Below are positions 38,894-47,607 of a stretch of DNA of 64,000 bases, in pieces. This DNA comes from Gammaproteobacteria bacterium (GTDB taxonomy: Bacteria; Pseudomonadota; Gammaproteobacteria; Steroidobacterales; Steroidobacteraceae), in contig JAQGOE010000246.1 of the NCBI GenBank assembly GCA_028293725.1, positions 25,619 through 89,618 of the forward strand, given 5' to 3'. Position 1 is the stretch's first letter, and every line of letters begins with the position of its first letter. The position numbers and the translations under genes were made by a program. The notes under the pieces are model-generated. The model was not told the origin of the DNA, did no database searches, and saw only the letters and a program-made list of their open reading frames with translations.

Positions 38894-40336
38894 GTGTCTT
38901 TGAATCAAGAGCTGGCAAAATCTCCAACAGGCATTCAAGGCCTGGATGAAATTACCAACGGCGGCCTGCCCAAGGGCCGCCCTACCCTGATCTGCGGGGG
39001 CGCCGGCTCGGGCAAAACGCTCCTGGCCGCGAGCTTCCTGCTCAACGGGATCGTTCAGTACGGCGAACCCGGCGTACTGATGAGTTTCGAGGAGACGAGT
39101 GAAGAGCTGGGCAGCGACCTGGCTTCCCTCGGCTACGACCTCGAGAAACTCGTCGCCTCGGGCCAGCTCATCGTCGACTACGTACGAGTCGAGCGGAGCG
39201 AAATCGAAGAAACCGGCGAGTATGACCTCGAGGGACTGTTCGTCCGGCTCGAGTACGCCATCACCTCGATTGGCGCCAAGCGCATTGTGTTGGATACCAT
39301 CGAATCCTTGTTCGCGGGACTGTCCAATCCCGGCATTCTGCGCGCGGAGCTGCGGCGGCTGTTCCGATGGCTGAAAGATAAAGGTCTTACAGCCGTCATC
39401 ACTGGTGAGCGCGGCGACGCGGGTCTCACGCGCCAGGGGCTGGAGGAATATGTATCGGACGCAGTGATTCTGCTGGATCACCGGGTGCAGGAGCAGGTAT
39501 CGACCCGCCGTCTGCGCATCGTGAAGTATCGCGGCTCGCATCACGGAACCAACGAGTACCCCTTCCTGATCGACCGCGAAGGACTGAGCGTGCTGCCGGT
39601 GACTTCTCTCGGTCTGACACATCCGGCGATCAATGAGCGCGTGCCGACCGGCGTAGAGCGACTGGATGATATGTTGAGTGGCCGCGGCTACTTCCGGGGC
39701 AGCACCGTACTGCTCTCTGGAACCGCTGGCACCGGCAAAACGAGTCTCGCGGCCCACTTCGTGGATGCGGCCTGCCGGCGTGACGAACGTTGCCTGTATT
39801 TCCTGTTCGAAGAGTCACCGCAACAGTTGATGCGCAACATGCGCTCCATCGGCATCAACCTGCAGCAGTGGGTGGATCGCGGGATCCTGAAATTCCACGC
39901 GGACCGCCCTTCGCGCTTCGGGCTCGAGACGCATCTGGCCGCCATGCAGCGCGCCGTGCGCGACTTCCAACCGCTCGTGACCGTGGCCGACCCGGTGACA
40001 AACCTTCTAACCGTGGGCACTCACAGCGATGTTCGCTCGATGCTCACACGTGTCATTGACTATCTCAAATCGGAGGGAATCACCGGTCTGTTCACGAGCC
40101 TCACTCCCGGCAGCAAGGAGTTCGAGGAGACGGATGCGGGGATCTCCTCTCTCATGGACACCTGGATCGTACTCTTCATCAACGAGGAAAATCGCAGGCG
40201 GCGCCGCTGGCTGTCGGTGTTGAAGTCCCGCGGCATGGCGCACTCCAACAGTGTGCGTGAATACCTGCTCACGGATCATGGACTTCAGGTGCTCGATGGA
40301 GAATCCGCCGGCCAGAGCCGGATGGGTGCGATGTAG
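38894..40336 (+). CDS. kaiC: KaiC-family double RecA-like ATPase
   Basis: 480 aa with two KaiC domains. CI has Walker [15 protein letters not shown] (about 34-47), ALVTFEE-like [11 protein letters not shown] and [13 protein letters not shown] has [15 protein letters not shown] and FEESPQQL. At the place of the cyanobacterial Ser431/Thr432 phosphosites this protein reads GISSLMDTW, a Ser-Ser pair. GTG 38894 starts the gene with no clear ribosome site. It is followed 4 bp later by kaiB. Outside cyanobacteria such modules have been linked to stress adaptation rather than a proven clock. Confidence 0.92.
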   Translation: MSLNQELAKSPTGIQGLDEITNGGLPKGRPTLICGGAGSGKTLLAASFLLNGIVQYGEPGVLMSFEETSEELGSDLASLGYDLEKLVASGQLIVDYVRVERSEIEETGEYDLEGLFVRLEYAITSIGAKRIVLDTIESLFAGLSNPGILRAELRRLFRWLKDKGLTAVITGERGDAGLTRQGLEEYVSDAVILLDHRVQEQVSTRRLRIVKYRGSHHGTNEYPFLIDREGLSVLPVTSLGLTHPAINERVPTGVERLDDMLSGRGYFRGSTVLLSGTAGTGKTSLAAHFVDAACRRDERCLYFLFEESPQQLMRNMRSIGINLQQWVDRGILKFHADRPSRFGLETHLAAMQRAVRDFQPLVTVADPVTNLLTVGTHSDVRSMLTRVIDYLKSEGITGLFTSLTPGSKEFEETDAGISSLMDTWIVLFINEENRRRRRWLSVLKSRGMAHSNSVREYLLTDHGLQVLDGESAGQSRMGAM

Positions 40337-40340
40337 CGAC

Positions 40341-40664
40341 ATGCAAACCTCAGCGGAGCCTGTTTTGTCAGACAGCGAGACATTTTTACTGCGGCTGTAT
40401 GTAGCGGGGCAGACGCCAAAATGTATGCGTGCATTCGCCAATCTCAAACGCATCTGCGAGGAGTACCTCGCCGGGCGCTATCACATCGAGATGGTCGACC
40501 TGCTGCAGAACCCGCAACTCGCCCGTGGCGACCAGATTCTCGCCGTGCCGACGCTGGTGCGCCGCCTGCCCGAGCCCATGAAGAAGATCATCGGCGATCT
40601 GTCGAACACCGAGCGGGTGCTGGTCGGACTCGACCTGCGTCCCGCCCCGCGGCCCACCCCGTGA
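40341..40664 (+). CDS. kaiB: KaiB-like protein 1
   Basis: 107 aa with the thioredoxin-like KaiB fold: [36 protein letters not shown] and [22 protein letters not shown]. KaiB binds KaiC. The start ATG 40341 is 4 bp after the kaiC stop, and its own stop overlaps the next start (GTGA). Confidence 0.93.
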   Translation: MQTSAEPVLSDSETFLLRLYVAGQTPKCMRAFANLKRICEEYLAGRYHIEMVDLLQNPQLARGDQILAVPTLVRRLPEPMKKIIGDLSNTERVLVGLDLRPAPRPTP

Positions 40665-41002
40665 CAACGCCCGAGGAAACACCGGACCATGTCCCGACAT
40701 TAGCCGGGGCTCCGGAAATTACCGCCGAGAAATACATCCTCAGGCTCTATATCACGGGGATGACCACACGGTCGGCACGGGCCATCGAGAATCTGAAAAC
40801 TTTCTGCGGGAAGCATCTGGCGGGGCACTACGAACTACAAGTCATCGACGTCTACCAACAGCCCGAGTTGGCGCGCACCGAGCAGATTGTGGCGGTGCCG
40901 ACGCTGATAAAGAAACTGCCGTTGCCCTTGCGACGGCTCATTGGAGACATGTCCGACGAGGAGCGTGTCCTCGTCGGACTCGACATTCTTCCACACGAGT
41001 GA
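40661..41002 (+). CDS. kaiB: KaiB-like protein 2
   Basis: 113 aa, a paralogue of the preceding gene: [36 protein letters not shown] and [21 protein letters not shown], with an extra N-terminal 20 residues. The GTG start at 40661 overlaps the first kaiB stop, so the two are translated together. Two diverged KaiB copies may bind different KaiC states, or one may bind the downstream kinase; this is inference. Confidence 0.92.
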   Translation: MTTPEETPDHVPTLAGAPEITAEKYILRLYITGMTTRSARAIENLKTFCGKHLAGHYELQVIDVYQQPELARTEQIVAVPTLIKKLPLPLRRLIGDMSDEERVLVGLDILPHE

Positions 41003-42741
41003 AGATGGAGGCTGACACGGCTGTGGTGGACAATTCGAATGCTCAGCAGCGGATTGCGGAGCTCACCGCGAGACTGGAGGAAGCTGAAGAAACCCTGCGC
41101 GCTGTCAGTGCGGGCGAGATCGACGCGTTCATCGTTCAGGGACCGCGAGGCGAGCAGGTCTACAGTCTACGCAGCGCCGAGCAGCCCTACCGTACTCTCG
41201 TCGAAGAAATGCAGGAAGGAGCCGCCATTCTCACGCCCGCCGGCGACATTGTGTATTGCAACCGCCAGTTCGCAACGCTCCTGAGGATGCCCTTGGAGGA
41301 AGTGATCGGTACGGCGCTCGACCGCTTTCTGAGCGGCAGCGACCGGATGGCGTTCGCGATGCTCAGGAGGGCGGGCTCCGGCAAATGCAGGGCGCGCCTC
41401 ACGGCCGTGGACGGCCGCGTGATCGATGTTTATCTGTCTCTGTCGGCTTCGAAGGCGGACGACGACACCGAACGCCTCAACCTCATCGTCACCGACCTGA
41501 GCGCGCTGCTCGACGCGCAAAGCGGTCGCGACCGGGCGGAACAGCAGAGCCAGGCCAAAGATGAGTTCATGGCGATGTTGGCGCATGAACTACGCAATCC
41601 GCTCAGTGCGATCAGCGCCGCGGTGCAGGTTCTCGAAGCCAGCGACGGCCGCGACGCCCCTGCCCTGCGGGCGCGCTCTATCATCGGACGACAGGTGCAT
41701 CACCTCGCGAGGCTGGTCGACGACCTGCTCGACGTCGGCCGCGTCGTGACCGGGAAGATCGCGCTCGAACGGCGCCCCATTGATTTTGCCGACCTCGTGC
41801 ACCGGGCGGTGGCCGTGTGTGGCGAACGGCAGAACGATCAGCGGGTGGAGATCAGTACCCAACCCGTGTGGATCGAAGGCGATCTCGTTCGAATGGAGCA
41901 GATCGTGAACAACATTGTCGGAAACGCTGTGAAGTACACGCCGGCCGGCGGATTGATCCGGGTGCGTGTGACCCTTGATGGCGGCGATGCCCTGCTGCGC
42001 GTCGATGATAACGGCTATGGCATCGCGCCGGAGTTACTTCCGCGGGTGTTTGATTTGTTCGTGCAGGGCGAGCGGACTCTCGATCGCGCGCAAGGTGGAC
42101 TGGGTATTGGGTTGACGTTGGTACGTCGGCTCGTGGAACTGCACGGGGGCACCGTATCGGCGTTCAGCGAAGGCCCTGGCCGCGGCAGCGCGTTCACAGT
42201 TCGGCTGCCAAAGGTAGCGACGCCACAGAACCCTCAACCGTCACTAGAGCAGTCACACTGCGATAGCTTCTCGCGCCGCGTACTCGTCATCGAAGACAAC
42301 CGCGACGCCCGGGAAATGTTTCGCATGATGCTCGAGCTCGCGGGCCACGAGGTACTCGAGGCCGAGGAAGGCCTCGGCGGACTCGAGCTGCTGAAGGCCT
42401 GCCGGCCGGATGTCGCGGTGATCGACGTTGGATTACCGGGCCTCAACGGATATGAGATCGCTCGGCGGTTCCGTGAGGAGCCGGATGCCGACGGTGTTAT
42501 GTTGGTCGCGCTCACGGGGTACGGGACGCCAGAGGCCGTCGAGAGGTCGCTGCAAGCGGGGTTTGATCATCATCTGATCAAGCCGGTCAATGCGGAGACG
42601 TTGCAGGAAATTATGCGGGGGGATGGGATTGGGGCGCGGCGCGTCGGTCGGGACGGGGGCGTGGCTGGTGTGAGTGGCATTGCTGCTGCCGGCACGGCTG
42701 GCGCTGTGGCTGCGATTGCTGGCGCGGGGGCGGGGGTCTAG
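40999..42741 (+). CDS. Hybrid sensor histidine kinase with C-terminal receiver
   Basis: 580 aa, no transmembrane helix. Domains in order: coiled coil (15-40), PAS (about 65-175, ILTPAGDIVYCNRQF), HisKA with phospho-His in MLAHELRNPLSAIS (about 195), HATPase (NNIVGNAVKYTP, DNGYGIAPE, GLGIGLTLV), receiver (VLVIEDNRDAREMF, acceptor VAVIDVGLPGLNG, Lys in HLIKPV), and a 35-residue Gly/Ala tail. The GTG start overlaps kaiB2. As the last gene of the Kai operon it is the likely output or input kinase, analogous in place to SasA but without a KaiB-like sensor domain. Confidence 0.9.
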   Translation: MKMEADTAVVDNSNAQQRIAELTARLEEAEETLRAVSAGEIDAFIVQGPRGEQVYSLRSAEQPYRTLVEEMQEGAAILTPAGDIVYCNRQFATLLRMPLEEVIGTALDRFLSGSDRMAFAMLRRAGSGKCRARLTAVDGRVIDVYLSLSASKADDDTERLNLIVTDLSALLDAQSGRDRAEQQSQAKDEFMAMLAHELRNPLSAISAAVQVLEASDGRDAPALRARSIIGRQVHHLARLVDDLLDVGRVVTGKIALERRPIDFADLVHRAVAVCGERQNDQRVEISTQPVWIEGDLVRMEQIVNNIVGNAVKYTPAGGLIRVRVTLDGGDALLRVDDNGYGIAPELLPRVFDLFVQGERTLDRAQGGLGIGLTLVRRLVELHGGTVSAFSEGPGRGSAFTVRLPKVATPQNPQPSLEQSHCDSFSRRVLVIEDNRDAREMFRMMLELAGHEVLEAEEGLGGLELLKACRPDVAVIDVGLPGLNGYEIARRFREEPDADGVMLVALTGYGTPEAVERSLQAGFDHHLIKPVNAETLQEIMRGDGIGARRVGRDGGVAGVSGIAAAGTAGAVAAIAGAGAGV

Positions 42742-42825
42742 TCTCGGGACCACGCGGCGCGGGATCTCGGAGGACCGCGCGGGGCGGCCTGGCGCGGCGC
42801 TCTGAAATATATTCGCCATGCGCCC

Positions 42826-42854
42826 TTGCTGGGGCGGGAACCCCCTCGTATAAT
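42826..42854 (+). promoter_or_regulatory. Promoter of the initiator tRNA gene
   Basis: TTGCTG (42826-42831) and a consensus TATAAT (42849-42854) are separated by 17 bp. The mature tRNA starts 15 bp after the -10. Confidence 0.8.
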
Positions 42855-42868
42855 GCACGGCTTCCTGG

Positions 42869-42945
42869 TGCGGGGTGGAGCAGTCTGGCAGCTCGTCGGG
42901 CTCATAACCCGAAGGTCGCAGGTTCAAATCCTGCCCCCGCTACCA
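42869..42945 (+). tRNA. tRNA-fMet (initiator), anticodon CAT
   Basis: 77 nt with encoded CCA. The anticodon CAT is at 42903-42905, in a stem TCGGG/CCCGA whose three consecutive G-C pairs mark initiators. D stem GAGC/GCTC and T stem GCAGG/CCTGC are perfect. The acceptor is TGCGGGG/CCCCGCT, so position 1-72 is an unpaired U-U instead of the classical C-A mismatch; an unpaired 1-72 is the initiator feature needed for formylation. The last 13 nt form the integration core of the adjacent element. Confidence 0.95.
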
Positions 42946-44486
42946 CGATTCCCTACGGGGATGACGTGCAATAGAGCTGCTGGTTGCACGGTGTACTCCG
43001 CCCACAGCGATTCTCCTTCGCGCTTCAAATCCACTTGACCGTCGAACATCTGGCGCAGCACTTCGCGTGCTTTGAGCGCCTCTTTGGCGTTGCCGTCGAG
43101 TCCTGCGGTCACTTGCTTGCGGAACATCTCGGCGGCGCGCGGCAGGATCGAGAACACGCGCAATGAAGCGCCGCGTGGGGGTACGAGCTGCGGTGCGAGC
43201 TGCGCGCGCTTCTCCTGCGCACGCTCGATAGCCGCCTCGATCTCATCGCTCGCCATGTCCTCGTCGCCGCGCTTCAGCCGCTCCTGTAAGCGCTCGATAC
43301 GCGCATCGAGCGCGCGCAGCTCGTGAGGCGCCTCCGCCGCCTGTGTCTGCACGGCACGCATCTGTTGCCGATAGTATTCGGTCATCTCGTTTTCCATGAT
43401 CGCGATTCGCTGCGGGGTGAGCATGTCGCCATAGATCGGCGTGAGGATGTCGCCCTCCAGCGAGAGCCGACCGACGCGTACATGGTTGTCACAGGCGCGG
43501 CCGTTGACATACCCCGAGCATGAATACTCGCTCCCATTCGCCATGACGAAGTGCGCGCCGCAGCTCGCGCAACGGAGCAATCCTGACAGGAGGAACTTCG
43601 CTCGTCCTTTCGGCGCTGCCCAATTCCCGTTGGCTGTGGTCGTCTCGATACGGGCTTGCGCACGCGCCCACTGCTCAGGGGAAACGATACGCAGCGCGTC
43701 ATCGATGTGGGTGATCCATTCGGACTTGGGCCTCATCACGCGCTGACGCTTGCCTGTGTCTGGGTCCTTACGCCATTCGCTCACGTTCCAATGCACAGTG
43801 CCTACATAACGCTCATTGCGGACGATGACGCGCACCCCTGAGCCCATCCAGCCCTTCGCGCGGCGAGTCGTCCGGTTCCAGCTGCTACCCGGCGACGCGA
43901 CATGGCGCCTATTCAACTCCGCAGCAATCGAGCGACAGCTCATCCCGTCTGCGAACCTCGTGAAGATCTCGCGCACCACTGCCGCCTCAGACTCAACAAT
44001 ACCCGTGTCACGATAGCCGTACGCCCTGCCGCCCGTGGGCTTCTTTCCCTTCGCCCGTGATTCGAGCGCGGCATACGTTCGATCCTTGATCATCTCCCGA
44101 AACGCCTCGCCGATGATCCCCGACAACCCCGCCTGCATCTTGTGCCCGCGTCGTGCGCTGTCGTAACCATCCTGTACCCCGATGATTCGAACGCCCTTCG
44201 CCACGATGCGATCGATCAACTTCGACAAGTCGCCTTGCGAGCGCGACAGCCGCGACAGGTCGGTGACCAGTACCGCATCGAGGCGACGTGCTAACGCAGC
44301 CTCCTGCAGCTTGAGGACGCCAGGTCTATTGCCCAGCGCCGCGCCCGATATCCCCTGATCATCGAACGTCGCAGCGACCGTCCAGCCCTCAGCTCTCGCG
44401 TACTCGGTGCACACACGGACTTGATCGGCGATGGAACTCTCCGTCTGCCGGTCCGTGGAAAAGCGACTGTAGATACCGACTTTCAT
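42924..44486 (-). CDS. Large serine recombinase (integrase) of element 1
   Basis: 520 aa. The resolvase catalytic domain starts at once: IYSRFSTDRQTESS (catalytic Ser about 10), VLVTDLSRLSRSQGDL, and EMIKDRTYAALE. The Recombinase domain (about 165-270, AYGYRDTGIV, GWMGSGVRVIVRNERYVG) and a zinc ribbon (LLRCASCGAHF...CSGYVNGRACDN) follow, then a long coiled coil (about 390-450). The last seven codons and stop (GSGGRI) lie inside the tRNA 3' end. ATG 44486 overlaps the XRE gene stop (ATGA). It is intact and presumably catalyses integration at tRNA-fMet. Confidence 0.93.
   Translation of the reverse strand: MKVGIYSRFSTDRQTESSIADQVRVCTEYARAEGWTVAATFDDQGISGAALGNRPGVLKLQEAALARRLDAVLVTDLSRLSRSQGDLSKLIDRIVAKGVRIIGVQDGYDSARRGHKMQAGLSGIIGEAFREMIKDRTYAALESRAKGKKPTGGRAYGYRDTGIVESEAAVVREIFTRFADGMSCRSIAAELNRRHVASPGSSWNRTTRRAKGWMGSGVRVIVRNERYVGTVHWNVSEWRKDPDTGKRQRVMRPKSEWITHIDDALRIVSPEQWARAQARIETTTANGNWAAPKGRAKFLLSGLLRCASCGAHFVMANGSEYSCSGYVNGRACDNHVRVGRLSLEGDILTPIYGDMLTPQRIAIMENEMTEYYRQQMRAVQTQAAEAPHELRALDARIERLQERLKRGDEDMASDEIEAAIERAQEKRAQLAPQLVPPRGASLRVFSILPRAAEMFRKQVTAGLDGNAKEALKAREVLRQMFDGQVDLKREGESLWAEYTVQPAALLHVIPVGNRGSGGRI
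42933..42945 (+). other. Left attachment core of element 1 (inside tRNA-fMet)
   Basis: GCCCCCGCTACCA, the tRNA 3' end. The same 13 bases recur at 59130-59142. To the right (CGATTCCC) is element DNA with the recombinase; to the left is the tRNA body. Confidence 0.8.
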
Positions 44487-44869
44487 TTGTGTTTCCTTGC
44501 TCGCATCCCATTCAGCCATGCTGTTACTTCTGTAGCAGCCTTCGAGTTGTTGTGTTTGTCAGGATGACAGAGTTGCAGTAGTTGCCGCAGGCGTGAGGCG
44601 TCTATCGGAGAATTCGTTTCGCCGTCAAAATCGACGAGGCTGTCGTTACGCTCGCTTTGCGCTCGCGCCTCGCGCTCCCATCGACGCTCTGACCTGATAG
44701 CCAGATAAGCCAGTCTCGACATCCGAAGCTCCCCACGCTCCCAGCGGGCGACCGTATTGGGGGTCACGCCTAGCGTTTGCGCCAGCTCCTTTTGCGTGAA
44801 ACCGAGGAATTCACGCGTGGATTTCAGGTACCTAATGTAGCGCTCTGCTTTGCGTTCTTCTTCGTTCAT
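44483..44869 (-). CDS. XRE-type regulator with J-domain-like C-terminus
   Basis: 128 aa. The HTH is at about 20-60 (LGFTQKELAQTLGVTPNTVA, RWERGELRM). The C-terminal 40 residues read LLQLCHPDKHNNSKAATEVT, a helix-HPD-helix arrangement like the core of DnaJ J-domains, but short. It is translated with the recombinase (ATGA overlap). A perfect palindrome lies 8 bp before its start, suggesting autoregulation of the regulator-recombinase operon. Start ATG 44869 is preferred; the longer frame runs across the operator. Confidence 0.82.
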   Translation of the reverse strand: MNEEERKAERYIRYLKSTREFLGFTQKELAQTLGVTPNTVARWERGELRMSRLAYLAIRSERRWEREARAQSERNDSLVDFDGETNSPIDASRLRQLLQLCHPDKHNNSKAATEVTAWLNGMRARKHK

Positions 44870-44876
44870 GCCCCGA

Positions 44877-44893
44877 CTATACGTGACGTATAG
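44877..44893. promoter_or_regulatory. Operator of the XRE-recombinase operon
   Basis: CTATACG-TGA-CGTATAG, perfect 7-bp arms, ends 8 bp from the XRE start codon. It lies in the divergent region between the recombinase operon and the excisionase-like gene. Confidence 0.65.
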
Positions 44894-44930
44894 ACGCAAC
44901 TCAAGCCGCCCACTTTCACCCTCCCCGGGC

Positions 44931-44956
44931 TCTGCAAAACTACAGCTTCTGCAAAA
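44931..44956. repeat. Direct repeats TCTGCAAAA in the divergent control region
   Basis: TCTGCAAAA at 44931-44939 and 44948-44956, 17 bp apart, about 100 bp upstream of the excisionase-like gene. Possible binding sites for that small HTH protein or for a phage activator; untested. Confidence 0.4.
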
Positions 44957-45048
44957 TTGCATAACGTGCAGATTTGGTCGACCCAGTTGCGATCTTGTAT
45001 ATCTGCTCTCGTGCTCACTCGTCGCACTTACTGTTAGGAGTTTCTTTT

Positions 45049-45276
45049 ATGTCGCGAGAACAACCGCAACGTCTACTCGCTATGAGCGAGGCAGCGCGCC
45101 TGTTGAATGTCTCCCGCGCTACGCTACGCAACATGGCTATTCGGGGGGACATCGAGTTCGTACTCGGAGCCTACGACGCGCGCTACTTCGATCCGGATAT
45201 GATCACTCGGCTCGCCAAAGAGCTGCAGCGCCGTCCCCGCAGCGGACCCGGCCGCTGGCTGACCCGACACGCATAG
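45049..45276 (+). CDS. Excisionase-like MerR/HTH_17 small DNA-binding protein
   Basis: 75 aa. LLAMSEAARLLNVSRATLRN is a winged-helix motif of the excisionase/AlpA type, followed by YFDPDMITRLAKEL. TTAGGAG at 45034-45040 sets ATG 45049. It is the first rightward gene, divergent from the recombinase operon, which is where recombination directionality factors or early activators usually sit. Role as RDF is inferred. Confidence 0.75.
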   Translation: MSREQPQRLLAMSEAARLLNVSRATLRNMAIRGDIEFVLGAYDARYFDPDMITRLAKELQRRPRSGPGRWLTRHA

Positions 45277-45282
45277 GCAACT

Positions 45283-45522
45283 GTGCGCAAGCCCGCTGCC
45301 AACCCGGAGTACGAGGCTATGCTCGATGAGCTGGCCCGATGCTTCGCGCGGGCGGCGGTCGATACTTATATGTTGGAAAGGAAAAAGGAAACAGAAATGA
45401 ACACCACAAACAAAAGCGGCTCCGAAGTTGCCACTAAGGAGCCGCCATCGACGAGGTATCTACAAAATGAACGCAGCATCGATTCTACAGCCGCAACGCC
45501 CCCGTTGTCACGACGGGAATAA
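45283..45522 (+). CDS. Small element protein, homologue of the one at 60921
   Basis: 79 aa from GTG 45283, 6 bp after the previous stop. No known domain. The segment MLDELARCFARAAVDTYML matches LLDELASIYARAAVDAFM in the protein at 60921-61115, so this helix is conserved between two related elements, which supports it being a real gene. The C-terminal half is polar and probably disordered. Confidence 0.55.
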   Translation: MRKPAANPEYEAMLDELARCFARAAVDTYMLERKKETEMNTTNKSGSEVATKEPPSTRYLQNERSIDSTAATPPLSRRE

Positions 45523-45609
45523 CCCCGCCCGATTCGAGAGTCTCTGCTCACGAGATGCGGGGACTGTCGAATCCGGTGAGGAAATTAGTGAAGCGCGCGG
45601 AGCGCGAGC

Positions 45610-47517
45610 GTGAGCAAGCCCACCCTGCACGCGGTTCCTACACCTCCAACTCTGCTCGAAAGAGCGCTCGCCTATCAGAAACGCGGATTGGCAGTCGTCC
45701 CCTGTGCTGTGGGCACGAAAGGACCGGCGAAGGGCCTAGACGATTGGCAACAGACGATCTACAACACCCCTGAAGAACTAGTGCAACAATTTCCCGAAGG
45801 GAAGCCGATGAATATCGGCGTCATGACAGGGAGCGTATCTCAGGGGTTGATCGATGGCGATCTCGACTGCATGGAAGCTGTGCGACTCGCGCCATACGTC
45901 CTGCCACCGACCGACGCGGTATTCGGACGGCCGGGACGACCCGACTCCCATTGGTTGTATTACCAAGAGGGTGACGGCGGAAAACATCTGACATTCACAG
46001 ACGAAGACGGGAAATCGCTGTTGGAACTGCGCCGGGGCGAGGGGGAAAAGCGACTTCTTACTATTTTTCCCGGGTCTGTGCATAAGGGCACCCGTGAACT
46101 GATTGAGTGGTCTAGCGAGGGCGAGCCGGCGAGGGTCCCGAAGGGCGTGTTAGACATCAAATTCGGCATGCTTGCTGCCTATTCGCTAACAGTACGCCGT
46201 TGGGTGCCTGGCAATCGCAATAACCTCTGCAAGGCGATTGTCGGTGTATTCCTGCGCGAAGGTATAGCAGGAGAATTCATCCACCACATCATTGACACGG
46301 TGGTCAAGGTAACCGGCGACGAAGAGGCTGACGCCCGATACAAGATCATCGCTAGCTTAACGGAGGCATGGCGGGGCAAGAAAGGTGAGGTTCCGGGATG
46401 GCCGAAATTGGAGCAGTGCACGAGTAGTACATTCGTCAGATTGTTTGCCGAGTATCTGGGCTTGAAGCAGGAGGCTCAAGTCGAGCCCCTGCCGATCGAG
46501 CTGGTTCAATCGGCCAGCGCTTTCACTAAGCTCGAACTGCCGCCGCGTGAATGCATTGTCGCGGGACTTCTATACAGCAATTCTCTGGCGATGCTCGCGG
46601 CATGGCGAGGTGTCGGAAAAACGATGGTCGCCATCGACCTCGCTATAGCTGTGGCATGCGGCCGGAAATTCATGGAATGGGACGTCCCCCGTGCGCGCCG
46701 GGCTTTGTACGTAGACGGCGAGATGCCTGCCGCCGATCTGCAGGATCGCCTGAAGAAGTTCTCGGGGGGCCGGTCGCTCGATATGCTCGACGTGCTGCCG
46801 TCGGAGTTCTTCTATGCGCACATGAAGGCTCCGTTGAACCTCGCTGATGAGACGCAGCAGAAACGGTTCTTGTTGCTGTTAGAAGCACTGCAGGCTGCTG
46901 ACCGGAAGCCCGAGCTGATCATTCTCGACAATAAGAGCGCACTCGCGTCCGGCACCGACGAAAACTCCAATAGCGAGCAGGACACGTTCCTGTCATTTCT
47001 CCGTGAGCTTCGCCACCGCGGTCACACAACCGTCCTCGTACATCATGCGGGCAAGGGAGGTGACCAACGCGGTGCGAGCCGCAATGAGGACTTCCTGGAC
47101 CTGAGCATTAAGTTGGAGTTACCGAAGCCGGGGAACAATGACGATGGACCGATGATGGATTCGGACGGCGCACGGTTCCTGCTGACTTTCACCAAGCATC
47201 GGGGCCTGCGCCCGACGCCGGCCATGCTGGACCTCGAACTGATGACGAATAAGGACGGCCACTTTGAGTGGGCGATTAAGGCGCCGAAGAAGAAATCGGA
47301 GCGTCTGAGAGTTCTGGAATATCTCGCAGACAACGTAGTGGAACGACAAGCTGATATCGGAGAAAACCTTAATCTCAAGGAGAGCAACGTGTCACGAGCA
47401 ATAAAAGCGCTGCGTGAGAAAGAGTTGCTCCCCAAGAAAGGACTCACTCTAACCGATGCAGGAAACAACTACGTCGCGGCTTGCCGGCGAAACGACGGGG
47501 AAGAAATCGATGCGTAA
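45610..47517 (+). CDS. Primase-polymerase / AAA (RecA-like) helicase, replication initiator
   Basis: 635 aa. The N-terminal Prim-Pol domain (about 15-175) has ERALAYQKRGLAVVPCAVGTK and catalytic acidic residues in GLIDGDLDCME (D82, D84, D86), plus RPDSHWLYY. An AAA_25-type domain (about 310-530) has Walker A AAWRGVGKTMVA, GEMPAADLQDRL and Walker B LIILDNKSA, then HTTVLVHHAGKGGDQRGAS. A winged helix (about 560-625, IGENLNLKESNVSRAIKALR) may bind the origin. GTG 45610 start. The adjacent iterons suggest it replicates the excised element. Confidence 0.88.
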   Translation: MSKPTLHAVPTPPTLLERALAYQKRGLAVVPCAVGTKGPAKGLDDWQQTIYNTPEELVQQFPEGKPMNIGVMTGSVSQGLIDGDLDCMEAVRLAPYVLPPTDAVFGRPGRPDSHWLYYQEGDGGKHLTFTDEDGKSLLELRRGEGEKRLLTIFPGSVHKGTRELIEWSSEGEPARVPKGVLDIKFGMLAAYSLTVRRWVPGNRNNLCKAIVGVFLREGIAGEFIHHIIDTVVKVTGDEEADARYKIIASLTEAWRGKKGEVPGWPKLEQCTSSTFVRLFAEYLGLKQEAQVEPLPIELVQSASAFTKLELPPRECIVAGLLYSNSLAMLAAWRGVGKTMVAIDLAIAVACGRKFMEWDVPRARRALYVDGEMPAADLQDRLKKFSGGRSLDMLDVLPSEFFYAHMKAPLNLADETQQKRFLLLLEALQAADRKPELIILDNKSALASGTDENSNSEQDTFLSFLRELRHRGHTTVLVHHAGKGGDQRGASRNEDFLDLSIKLELPKPGNNDDGPMMDSDGARFLLTFTKHRGLRPTPAMLDLELMTNKDGHFEWAIKAPKKKSERLRVLEYLADNVVERQADIGENLNLKESNVSRAIKALREKELLPKKGLTLTDAGNNYVAACRRNDGEEIDA

Positions 47518-47607
47518 TAGCCCTCCAATCAAGGGTTCCGACAGCGCTCGTAAGTCATTGATTCTCGGACTTATCAACACCCTCGAAAAAGCTAACAATT
47601 TCGACGG

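Noticed and set aside
42826..43038. Open frame across the tRNA-fMet gene
   Set aside because: It simply translates the tRNA and its flanks; structure and promoter show an RNA gene.
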